This document shows positions 1 to 4,957 of a DNA stretch of 5,496 nt, one piece after another. The DNA comes from Planctomycetota bacterium (GTDB taxonomy: Bacteria > Planctomycetota > Phycisphaerae > WQYP01), in NCBI GenBank assembly GCA_021798635.1, contig JAJZGH010000288.1:1-5496 (forward strand). Reading direction: 5' to 3'. The position numbers were made by a program, and so were the translations under genes. Positions within the stretch are counted from its first letter, which is position 1, and every line of letters starts with the position of its first letter. The notes under the pieces were generated by a model. That model had not been told where the DNA came from. It saw only the letters and a list, made by a program, of their open reading frames with translations, and did not search any database.

Positions 1-363
1 AATGGGCGAGCCGCCGTCAATGGGTTGACCCAGTGCGTTGACCACGCGGCCCAGAAGTTCGCGCCCCACCGGAACAGAAAGCAGTTCTCCGGTGGATTTG
101 ACGACATCGCCTTCCTTAATGTGCGAGCAGTCACCAAAGATAACCGCGCCGACGGTCTCTTCTTCAAGGTTAAATACCTGACCATACATATCATTGCCAA
201 AGTCCAGCATCTCTCCGGCCATGGCGTTGGACAGGCCATAGATTCGGGCGATACCGTCGCCAACTTCAATGACCTTGCCAACCTGACTTACGTCAAGGCG
301 ATCTTCAAAACCGGCAATTTCTTTTTCCAGTACCGATGCTATTTCGTCAACTCTGAATTTCAT
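1..363 (-). CDS. atpA: F1 ATP synthase subunit alpha, N-terminal 121 residues (3' end outside window)
   Basis: Subunit alpha forms the alpha3beta3 head of the ATP synthase on the cytoplasmic side. The translation from the ATG at 363 stays open to the window edge and carries the family's N-terminal pattern: an initial helix (residues 1-22) that in other enzymes contacts subunit delta, then the beta-barrel domain with VGDGIARIYGL, NAMAGEMLDF, NLEEETVGAVIFGD and KEGDVVKSTGELLSVPVG, then GRVVNALGQPIDG, which leads into the nucleotide-binding domain. The Walker A loop would lie beyond the edge, as expected for a protein of about 500 residues. The start is supported by AGGGTGA at 368-374, four bases upstream. 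It follows atpH by 84 bp with a stem-loop in the gap. Identification is secure; catalytic parts cannot be judged. Confidence 0.97.
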   Translation of the reverse strand, partial: MKFRVDEIASVLEKEIAGFEDRLDVSQVGKVIEVGDGIARIYGLSNAMAGEMLDFGNDMYGQVFNLEEETVGAVIFGDCSHIKEGDVVKSTGELLSVPVGRELLGRVVNALGQPIDGGSPI

Positions 364-422
364 GTTATCACCCTGACGTTACGTCGCCTTAATCTTCTAT
401 TTTTCAAACAATTCCAATGGGG

Positions 423-443
423 CTGATCCGGCATTCGGATCAG
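423..443 (-). other. Stem-loop in the atpH-atpA gap
   Basis: A perfect 8-bp inverted repeat, CTGATCCG / CGGATCAG, with a 5-base loop lies 4 bases after the atpH stop. On the minus strand it is followed by CCCCATTGG, not a U-run, so it is not a typical intrinsic terminator and transcription should continue into atpA. A role in mRNA stability or processing is inferred. Its stem shares the GATCCG core with the stem-loop in the atpF-atpH gap. Confidence 0.6.
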
Positions 444-447
444 GACA

Positions 448-1041
448 CTAAGCCTGGATGGCCCCGGCCTGCTTAAGGCCGGCCATCATACCGCTGTGTA
501 ACTGGGACTTCATGGCCCGCAGGCGGCGCTTCACAGACCCATCAATAAACATATCTCCAATTTTCAATTGTACGCCCCCCAGCAGGGACGCATCCACCGT
601 GGCTGTTAAATCAACCTGTCTACCCAGACTGCGCCCGGCCGCCTCTGCGATACGCTGCTTTTCATCTTCAGCCAGCGGCTGCGCACAGACAACCTCAATG
701 CTTAAGCGGTTGTTGCGGTCGCGCTGAACTTCCTCAAATGCGATGGTAAATTCCCGCAACATATCCAGCCGATCCCGCCGCGCCATGGATTGCAGCACGG
801 ATAGTGTTAAAGTGTTGACGGAGCCGGCTACGGCCTGTTCAATGAGTTTTAATTTCTCGGCAGTATTTACATTGGCGGCTTTCAGGAATCGATCCAGCTG
901 CGGAGCTGCGGCCAGCAAAGCTCCGAGAGATTCCATGTCCGCCATCACATCCGCTGTTTGGCCGGCCCGCTGTGCCGCATCATAAAGCGCCGCGGCATAG
1001 ACCCGCCCGATAGCCATGTAGTGCGATTCTTTTTGTTCCAT
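448..1041 (-). CDS. atpH: F1 ATP synthase subunit delta (OSCP family)
   Basis: Subunit delta ties the peripheral stalk (subunit b) to the top of the alpha3beta3 head. The 197-residue product fits the OSCP/delta family, a little longer than the 177 of E. coli. An N-terminal helical domain opens with IGRVYAAALYDAA (residues 11-23), the usual place of the A-R-x-Y-A-x-A-L motif. The C-terminal signature is LGGVQLKIGDMFIDGSVKRR (154-173), followed by RLRAMKSQL-like sequence. The start is uncertain: the ATG at 1041 has a weak GGAT eight bases upstream, while the ATG at 1017 (residue 9) sits closer to the conserved motif but lacks a better ribosome site. It lies 41 bp after atpF, with a stem-loop between, and 84 bp before atpA. 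Presence of delta fits a classical F-ATPase. Confidence 0.95.
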   Translation of the reverse strand: MEQKESHYMAIGRVYAAALYDAAQRAGQTADVMADMESLGALLAAAPQLDRFLKAANVNTAEKLKLIEQAVAGSVNTLTLSVLQSMARRDRLDMLREFTIAFEEVQRDRNNRLSIEVVCAQPLAEDEKQRIAEAAGRSLGRQVDLTATVDASLLGGVQLKIGDMFIDGSVKRRLRAMKSQLHSGMMAGLKQAGAIQA

Positions 1042-1057
1042 AGCAGTTTATCCAACT

Positions 1058-1081
1058 GATCCGCAGCCGTGCTGCCGGATC
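1058..1081 (-). other. Stem-loop in the atpF-atpH gap
   Basis: GATCC-GCAGC and GCTGC-c-GGATC pair as ten base pairs with one bulged base (1076) around a 3-base loop (1068-1070). It fills most of the 41-bp gap and comes one base after the atpF stop codon. On the minus strand it is followed by AGTTGGATAAAC, so there is no U-run. It probably acts on the mRNA rather than ending it; this is inference. Confidence 0.55.
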
Positions 1082-1082
1082 G

Positions 1083-1736
1083 TTAATTCATGGTACCGGC
1101 CAACTGGGCCAGCGATTCATCCAGAAGCTTGCGCTGATCGTTGGCGTTGATTTCCCGGCCGATGATTCGCGATGCGATTTCCACGCTGATATCGGCCGTG
1201 CGGCTGGCGATATCAGCCAGCGCCTGTTGCTTAGCCGCCTCAATGTCGCGTAAAGCCTGATCTTTCAGCGCTCGCGATTCCGATTCCGCCCGTTGGCGGA
1301 TTAAATCCGCGGCCTTGGCGGCATCCGCCTTGGCCTGCTGCAGCTGTTGCGACGCCTGGCGTTGCACTTCTGCGATTTTTTCTTCCAGCTGCTTGCGCGT
1401 CTGTTCCACTTGTGCCTGAGCGTCTGCGGCGGCTTGAATGCTATCACGAATGGCGTCTTCGCGGCTTTTTAAACCGTCAATAAGGGGACGCCATGCATAT
1501 TTGCCCAGTACCGTCAGAAGCACCACAAATATCAGCAATGTAATTAGCGCCATGCCGGCGTTAATGGACATCAATGAGGCACCGCCGTTTCCACCGCCGC
1601 CTCCGCCGGAGGTTGCTGCGTGCGCCATTCCGGTTGACACGCTGATGGCCGCTACGGCAATGACCGCTGCCCATCGCATGGACACGCGCCGATCAAAGTT
1701 TCGCGCTTTATCAGATTTGCTTTCAACGCATTTCAT
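1083..1736 (-). CDS. atpF: F0 ATP synthase subunit b, with signal-peptide-like N-terminus
   Basis: Subunit b is the membrane-anchored peripheral stalk that holds the head against rotation. With the start at 1736 the product has 217 residues, against 156 in E. coli. The order is: a basic n-region (2-21), a hydrophobic stretch WAAVIAVAAISVSTGMA (22-38), a signal-peptidase-like AHA site (38-40), a Gly-rich linker GGGGGGNGG (44-52), the usual membrane anchor (about 58-77) ending in GKYAWRPLIDGLKSRE, a long Ala/Gln/Glu-rich coiled coil (about 86-176) and a C-terminal part with IASRIIGREIN that in this family meets delta. The ATG at 1742 is rejected because AAAGGTGA at 1743-1750 touches it directly but lies 6 bases before the ATG at 1736. 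It sits 108 bp after atpE and 41 bp before atpH. The extra N-terminus is the odd feature; cleavage is predicted, not shown. Confidence 0.96.
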   Translation of the reverse strand: MKCVESKSDKARNFDRRVSMRWAAVIAVAAISVSTGMAHAATSGGGGGGNGGASLMSINAGMALITLLIFVVLLTVLGKYAWRPLIDGLKSREDAIRDSIQAAADAQAQVEQTRKQLEEKIAEVQRQASQQLQQAKADAAKAADLIRQRAESESRALKDQALRDIEAAKQQALADIASRTADISVEIASRIIGREINANDQRKLLDESLAQLAGTMN

Positions 1737-1742
1737 GAACAT

Positions 1743-1750
1743 TCACCTTT
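1743..1750 (-). promoter_or_regulatory. Ribosome binding site that fixes the atpF start
   Basis: AAAGGTGA on the minus strand matches the anti-Shine-Dalgarno well. It touches the ATG at 1742 but is 6 bases from the ATG at 1736, so the second ATG is the better start; the protein loses only Met-Phe. Confidence 0.7.
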
Positions 1751-1793
1751 AATCCAACTTGGAATACCGATCCATCTATACCGGCATGTAACC

Positions 1794-1815
1794 CGGCGGG
1801 GGCAAAACCTCGCCG
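1794..1815 (-). other. Stem-loop in the atpE-atpF gap
   Basis: CGGCG-A-GG and CC-C-CGCCG on the minus strand pair as eight positions with one A-C mismatch around a 6-base loop (1802-1807). It lies 29 bases after the atpE stop, inside the 108-bp gap before atpF. No U-run follows. It is the weakest of the four junction stem-loops. Confidence 0.4.
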
Positions 1816-1844
1816 CCCATCGGGAAACTTGAGTTGGAAGTTTA

Positions 1845-2147
1845 TTAAAGACCACCGTTCCGAATCAGAACGATCATCACCAGCACCAGCAGAAGGAACG
1901 TAAAGCCTTCAATAATGGCTGCCGCCAGAAAGAACTGCGTGCGGATGGTGTTGATCAATTCCGGTTGACGGGCTGTGGCTTCGCACATGCTGCCGCCGAT
2001 GGCACCTACGCCTGCACCAGCGCCGCCTACGCCGGCTCCGCCGCCGATTAAGGCACCGGCAATTTCGATGGCCTGGGTTAATTCGTGCATCGAGTTAACG
2101 CCCTGGGTCATCACCGCGTGTCCGGTTTGAACTGTTGTTGGATCCAT
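1845..2147 (-). CDS. atpE: F0 ATP synthase subunit c (proton-type by its residues)
   Basis: Subunit c forms the rotating membrane ring; each copy carries one ion on a carboxylate. The 100-residue product has a hydrophilic N-terminus of about 20 residues, helix 1 with a dense glycine motif GGGAGVGGAGAGVGAIGG (35-52), the polar loop ARQPE (59-63) and helix 2 with the ion-binding glutamate E80 in FFLAAAIIEGFTFLL. The position matching the Na+-binding Gln of Ilyobacter helix 1 appears to be Val, and Ser/Thr does not follow E80 (Gly instead), so proton use is inferred. The start at 2147 is set by CAGGAG at 2157-2162, nine bases upstream; an open frame reaching 2204 has no such support. It is about 20 residues longer than the 79-residue E. 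coli protein, all at the N-terminus. A strong stem-loop separates it from atpB. Confidence 0.97.
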   Translation of the reverse strand: MDPTTVQTGHAVMTQGVNSMHELTQAIEIAGALIGGGAGVGGAGAGVGAIGGSMCEATARQPELINTIRTQFFLAAAIIEGFTFLLLVLVMIVLIRNGGL

Positions 2148-2156
2148 TTGATAAAA

Positions 2157-2162
2157 CTCCTG
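2157..2162 (-). promoter_or_regulatory. Ribosome binding site of atpE
   Basis: CAGGAG on the minus strand lies nine bases before the ATG at 2147. It selects this ATG over the in-frame ATG at 2204, which would add 19 unrelated residues and lies inside the atpB-atpE stem-loop. Confidence 0.7.
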
Positions 2163-2191
2163 TTGCCTTAAACCTTCTATAAATTCAGCAT

Positions 2192-2212
2192 CACGCCCCA
2201 ACACGGGGCGTG
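2192..2212 (-). other. GC-rich stem-loop in the atpB-atpE gap
   Basis: CACGCCCC and GGGGCGTG form a perfect 8-bp stem around a 5-base loop (2200-2204), six bases after the atpB stop. The next minus-strand bases are ATGCTGAATTTATAG, so no U-run follows. In E. coli the matching region upstream of the c gene raises its translation and shapes the high c:a ratio. A related effect here is possible but inferred. Confidence 0.6.
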
Positions 2213-2218
2213 TAGAAA

Positions 2219-3208
2219 TTAATGCTCCGCCGACATCGCCTCGGCAATATACGCCGCACTTAACAGTGTAAATATGTACGCCTGCAGAAACGCCTCCAGC
2301 AGGTGCAGGGCCTCAAAGGCCGTGCCAAATAAAATCACCGGCACACCCGTAACGGTCCTGACAAAATACCCGCCGAAGGAAAAGATAATGCTTACCAGCA
2401 CGGCCACCACCAGCGGGCCTGACATCATCACCGCGAACAAACGCATACATAGCGCCAACGGCTTAACGAACGTGCCCAGCAATTCCAGCACAAACATCAG
2501 CGGCCAGATAACCCATGGAACCCCCGGGGGAACAATATGCTTCAGATATTTCGCCATACCCACCACCACCGCCACGGGCCAGGCCCGTGGGGAACCAGCA
2601 TCCGCAGGATGGTGCGTTCCGGTAATATCTGCCGCAGCATGGCCGGAACGGATATGCGGCGTGTGATGCTTCCGCGCCGTTCGGATAAATTCCGCCAAAC
2701 CCGACACATGCACCGTAAAGAATGTGCAAACTGCCAGCGTCGCGGTAACGCTTAAATCTCCGGTGGCACCACCCCAGAATTCCGGAATGTGCGTGCCGCA
2801 AGCCGAATTGAATAATTGAATTAACTCATCAACGGGCAACATTCCAAAGAGATCAGCGAACAAAATGAAGAAAAATGCCGTCCAGAGATAAGGGGTAAAT
2901 GTTACCGCCCATTTGCCCAGCATGGGTTCAAAGGTGTCGCGTTGCAGGAAGACCAGTAATGCTTCAAAGAAATTACGAAATCCGGTGGGCACAGGTTTGG
3001 TTTTCATGCGCCGCGCCATGGTGGGAAAAATGGCCAGCATCAAACCCGCGGACAGCAACAGCATCAGAACGTGATTGTTGAAATAAAAGCTCTGGCCGAA
3101 AAGATGAAACAAAGGATGCGGATATAAATTATGGGCAACGGTCCCGTTGAGTACGTTGACTTCGGCCAAACCCCAGGGTCTGATGGCATTGGGCAGCATA
3201 AAAACCAT
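2219..3208 (-). CDS. atpB: F0 ATP synthase subunit a, with an enlarged His-rich loop
   Basis: Subunit a is the membrane stator that makes the two proton half-channels beside the c ring. The 329 residues (271 in E. coli) include FNNHVLMLLLSAGLMLAIF (first membrane helix), the conserved KPVPTGFRNFFEALLVFL, the TPYLWTAFFFILFADLFGMLP helix, WPLMFVLELLGTFVKPLAL and the essential arginine R256 in LCMRLFAVMMSGP. Near the end H302 and Q309 in LHLLEAFLQAYIF match E. coli H245 and Q252. Two things are odd: an extra His-rich loop at about 177-212 before YLKHIVPPGVPW, and RLFAVMMSGP where RLFxNM...E/H is usual, so V260 replaces the Asn and P265 the Glu/His. The ATG at 3208 has only a weak GGA upstream; the ATG at 3199 is no better. 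It starts 148 bp after atpI, behind a possible promoter. Confidence 0.96.
   Translation of the reverse strand: MVFMLPNAIRPWGLAEVNVLNGTVAHNLYPHPLFHLFGQSFYFNNHVLMLLLSAGLMLAIFPTMARRMKTKPVPTGFRNFFEALLVFLQRDTFEPMLGKWAVTFTPYLWTAFFFILFADLFGMLPVDELIQLFNSACGTHIPEFWGGATGDLSVTATLAVCTFFTVHVSGLAEFIRTARKHHTPHIRSGHAAADITGTHHPADAGSPRAWPVAVVVGMAKYLKHIVPPGVPWVIWPLMFVLELLGTFVKPLALCMRLFAVMMSGPLVVAVLVSIIFSFGGYFVRTVTGVPVILFGTAFEALHLLEAFLQAYIFTLLSAAYIAEAMSAEH
2572..2650. repeat. Cluster of three short inverted repeats inside atpB
   Basis: Three palindromes follow one another: CCACGGGCC-a-GGCCCGTGG (2572-2590), CATCC-gca-GGATG (2599-2611) and CGTTCCGG with CCGGAACG (2615-2622 and 2643-2650, 20-base loop). All three fall inside the extra loop of subunit a. 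The repeats are read directly; that they mark an inserted palindromic element is inference. Confidence 0.5.
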
Positions 3209-3273
3209 AAGTTTTCAATCCGATTGCGGTTCTCGTTCCGACACCAACCCGCCAGAGCTGATTCGGGCCAAAA

Positions 3274-3302
3274 CTTTTACCCTAAAACACGCCCGGCGTC
3301 AA
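3274..3302 (-). promoter_or_regulatory. Possible sigma70-like promoter before atpB
   Basis: On the minus strand TTGACG (3297-3302) and TAAAAG (3274-3279) are spaced by exactly 17 bases, in the 148-bp gap between atpI and atpB. They match the -35 and -10 consensus at five and four of six positions. Transcription would start near 3267, about 58 bases before the atpB ATG, and would express the core subunits without atpZ-atpI. It is only a pattern match. Confidence 0.35.
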
Positions 3303-3356
3303 TGCCGCGCGCTATAAAATCATCGCCGAACACACGAGTTTGCAGCCACAGCGGCG

Positions 3357-3785
3357 TCACACTTTGGAGTGTTTAATCACCCAGGAAGACGCCACACTTT
3401 CAGCAATCAGCAGCACAAAATAAAAGGCTGCCAGCCACAGCAGCATCACCGTTTTATGCAGGTGCGCCGGAGCCATCACAATAACGATGATCGCTCCCGC
3501 CGCCACACCCACCAGCCGTGTCATATTCGCCAGTACCGCACATCGCAGCAGCAGGATTGCGGAACGCCCGATCAGCACCACCATCGGCAACACCGCCAGC
3601 AGCCCCACCACCACACTTACCAGCCCGGCCGCCAGCATTTCCCGCATATACAACGGACGATGCAGCAGCGGCAGCACCAGCATGGCCAATACCATGGCCG
3701 CACCGGTCGCCACCAGCGGGGTAATCGTTAATCCCAACCTCAACCAGGAAGTGGGAATCGGAGGTATTTCCGCCTGATCAGTCAT
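3357..3785 (-). CDS. atpI: AtpI-like small membrane protein of the ATP synthase operon
   Basis: AtpI (subunit I) is not part of the finished enzyme; in studied bacteria it helps assemble the c ring. The 142-residue product shows four membrane segments at about 17-41, 50-73, 83-105 and 111-136, with a short N-terminal tail and a basic C-terminus (IKHSKV), the expected layout. Family sequences are poorly conserved, so the call rests on topology, size and position between atpZ and atpB. The start at 3785 overlaps the atpZ stop by 8 bp (ATGACTGA), a sign of translational coupling; AAAGG about 12 bases upstream may help. The open frame extends up to 3896, but those 37 residues overlap atpZ and look like its shadow. 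A 148-bp gap follows before atpB. Confidence 0.8.
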   Translation of the reverse strand: MTDQAEIPPIPTSWLRLGLTITPLVATGAAMVLAMLVLPLLHRPLYMREMLAAGLVSVVVGLLAVLPMVVLIGRSAILLLRCAVLANMTRLVGVAAGAIIVIVMAPAHLHKTVMLLWLAAFYFVLLIAESVASSWVIKHSKV

Positions 3786-4179
3786 CTGAATCAGAGCCTT
3801 TCTTAGAGACCGGTTGGCTATTTGCCGTGCCGCTTTTACCTGCTGCATTTTCATCCTGATGCAGCAGCATTTTAATCTGGAGATATAAATCCCCAATGAC
3901 CGCCACGCAGATCAAGACTACTGTAGCGATTCCACGCCAGCGGAAGGTGTGATCCAGCCATTGACCGGCCAAGCCAAAAATCAATACCACCGCCAGGAAT
4001 TCAATTCCCATGGAGGTAAATCGCCGCAGCCCCGAGGCCCGTGCCACAGGACTTTCCTGCCCGGCCGACGGTCCCGAAGCCCCAGCTTTTAATTTATTGG
4101 ACGCATGACGCTCCAGACGATCCAATGCTGATTTAGCACCGCCTGTTTTCGCTTCCTTTGTCGGCTCATTTTGTACCAT
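3778..4179 (-). CDS. atpZ: AtpZ-like F0F1-ATPase accessory membrane protein
   Basis: This fits the AtpZ/ATPase_gene1 family, small two-helix membrane proteins coded just before atpI and linked with it to divalent-cation supply or assembly of the synthase. The 133 residues have a polar, Lys/Ser/Ala-rich head (1-53), a first membrane helix starting MGIEFLAVVLIFGLAG (57-72) with the typical G-x-W-L-D (72-76), a second helix (about 83-104) ending GDLYLQIK, and a charged tail ending SDSDD. The head and tail are longer than needed for the core. It is the first gene of the cluster and overlaps atpI by 8 bp. The ATG at 4179 lacks a well-placed ribosome site: the strong AAAGGAGG lies 22 bases upstream and no GTG/TTG/ATG in frame suits it. 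Confidence 0.82.
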   Translation of the reverse strand: MVQNEPTKEAKTGGAKSALDRLERHASNKLKAGASGPSAGQESPVARASGLRRFTSMGIEFLAVVLIFGLAGQWLDHTFRWRGIATVVLICVAVIGDLYLQIKMLLHQDENAAGKSGTANSQPVSKKGSDSDD

Positions 4180-4195
4180 GGCCGTTACCGTCCAC
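4166..4195 (-). other. Possible 9-codon leader ORF overlapping the atpZ start
   Basis: A GTG at 4195 opens a 9-codon frame (VDGNGHGTK, first residue read as Met if used) that stops at TGA 4166-4168, 12 bases inside atpZ and in another frame. AAAGGAGG (4202-4209) lies exactly 6 bases before this GTG, ideal spacing, whereas it is too far from the atpZ ATG. It could couple translation to atpZ. It could equally be chance if AAAGGAGG belongs to the promoter, which it overlaps. Confidence 0.25.
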
Positions 4196-4206
4196 CAATG
4201 CCCTCC

Positions 4207-4235
4207 TTTGTACTATTTTTCACAAAGTATGTCAA
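4207..4235 (-). promoter_or_regulatory. Possible sigma70-like promoter of the atp operon
   Basis: On the minus strand a perfect TTGACA (4230-4235) and TACAAA (4207-4212, four of six) are 17 bases apart, right before atpZ. Transcription would start near 4200, giving a leader of only about 20 bases that excludes most of AAAGGAGG at 4202-4209. The -35 match and spacing are convincing; the -10 is weaker. Confidence 0.45.
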
Positions 4236-4253
4236 GCGCCAGACGCTGTCCTG

Positions 4254-4299
4254 ACCCTGTCCCAGTAATCGGGGCGTGGCAATATTTCCGGGCAACACG
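4254..4299 (+). repeat. Repeat A, copy 1 (46 bp)
   Basis: It begins ACCCTGTCCCAGTAATCGGG and ends CGGGCAACACG. It matches copy 2 at 43 of 46 positions, at a distance of 144 bp. Its 21-bp core (4273-4293) is the reverse complement of 4377-4397 with one mismatch. It lies 19 bp upstream of the likely -35 box of the atp operon. Confidence 0.85.
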
Positions 4300-4318
4300 C
4301 ATCAACTCGACCGGCGAG

Positions 4319-4339
4319 CCGCCGGGTTTATCCCGGTGG
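4319..4339. other. Small stem-loop between the repeat A copies
   Basis: CCGGG and CCCGG (4322-4326 and 4332-4336) pair around a TTTAT loop; the stem extends to 8 bp with one G-T pair. It lies between copy 1 and the inverted core of repeat A. No poly-T follows on either strand. Confidence 0.35.
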
Positions 4340-4376
4340 GCTTCATCATTCCTGTCAAAAGGCGGCTTTTTTCCCC

Positions 4377-4397
4377 GCCCGGAAAAATTGCCACGCC
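4377..4397 (-). repeat. Repeat A, inverted core
   Basis: These 21 bases are the reverse complement of the core of copy 1 (20 of 21) and of copy 2 (18 of 21). They abut copy 2, so 4377-4437 is a near-palindrome: a 21-bp arm, a 19-base loop and the second arm. The same arm could instead pair with copy 1, 83 bases away. Confidence 0.8.
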
Positions 4398-4443
4398 ACC
4401 CTGTCCCATTAATCGGGGCATGGCAATATTTTCGGGCAACACG
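4398..4443 (+). repeat. Repeat A, copy 2 (46 bp)
   Basis: It begins ACCCTGTCCCATTAATCGGG and ends CGGGCAACACG. It differs from copy 1 at three positions (offsets 12, 23 and 35). Its core, 4417-4437, can pair with the adjoining inverted core. Confidence 0.85.
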
Positions 4444-4815
4444 GCTGTTGGGGGAAGCTTCACATAGCCGCCAGCTGGCCTGATGAAAATGGCCGGGTTT
4501 CGGTCACCCATCTCCGTTGTACTGCTAAAATTCCGCCAAAGAACATCGCGTCTTCCGGGCATTTTTCACTGGCGCAACAAAAGTGGGATGAACGTGCCGC
4601 TGGGATATTCATCAGCCCAGCCGCTGCCAGTGGTGGAACCCACGATATAAGAATCTCTGGCAGGCTCTCGGCGCGACGGTAAAAAAGGTTGTGATTTCCG
4701 CTTGATTTAGCGATTTGTCAGCCCTGCCCCGAAAAAATGGCCGCGCCCGTAATCGCCCCATTGTGGGGATCTTTCGTATGACGACCCTTCGGCCCCCCAC
4801 CACCACACGTATCAT
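4444..4815. other. Gene-free stretch between repeat families
   Basis: I find no credible gene, tRNA or terminator here. Short open frames on both strands lack ribosome sites and recognisable protein patterns. It holds a CCAGCTGG palindrome (4471-4478), a small CCCCA/TGGGG hairpin (4756-4768) and one diverged repeat A core. The stretch may be decayed repeat sequence. Confidence 0.5.
4726..4747 (-). repeat. Repeat A, diverged fourth core
   Basis: GCCCCGAAAAAATGGCCGCG plus CC lines up with the inverted core at 4377-4397 with three substitutions and one inserted base, in the same orientation. Flanking sequence shows little further match, so this is a decayed or core-only copy. Confidence 0.5.
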
Positions 4816-4894
4816 TAGCTCAATGCGGCAGCGTTGAGTTTCGATTCGGAACGGGATTCCATCGCACGATATATTTCCCGACGGTGCAATCACC
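4816..4894 (+). repeat. Repeat B, copy 1 (about 79 bp)
   Basis: It begins TAGCTCAATGCGGCAGCG. A hairpin CTCAATGC-ggca-GCGTTGAG (4819-4838, 8 bp with one T-G pair) forms its first part, and the well-conserved part TTTCCCGACGGTGC lies near its end. It matches copy 2 with substitutions and one single-base indel. The indel and absence of a shared frame argue against coding. Confidence 0.8.
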
Positions 4895-4957
4895 CATCCC
4901 ACGCCGCATCGAAGCTCAAATATTTTTTACCCCGGCATCCCACGGCAACGTCCCCCG

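Noticed and set aside
2521..2530. Perfect palindrome CCCCCGGGGG inside atpB
   Set aside because: It encodes the conserved PPG of the PPGVPW segment, so proline/glycine codons explain it.
3369..3777. Plus-strand His/Gln-rich and Ala/Pro-rich open frames
   Set aside because: They are complements of the hydrophobic atpI coding sequence; the low-complexity composition comes from its Val/Leu/Ala codons.
1845..4179. A sodium-translocating N-type ATPase operon (AtpQ/AtpR-like small genes before atpB)
   Set aside because: N-ATPase operons lack the delta gene and start with beta and epsilon; here delta is present in the normal order and the c subunit lacks the Na+ ligands.
4341..4383. Intrinsic terminator GGCGG...CCGCC-TTTT on the minus strand
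   Set aside because: The stem is only 5 bp with a 9-base A-rich loop and four T; the bases also belong to the repeat A region. Too weak to call.
4302..4902. Two minus-strand open frames of 86 and 96 codons (4302-4562 and 4612-4902)
   Set aside because: They run through repeats A and B without ribosome sites or recognisable domains, and the repeated segments do not keep one reading frame.
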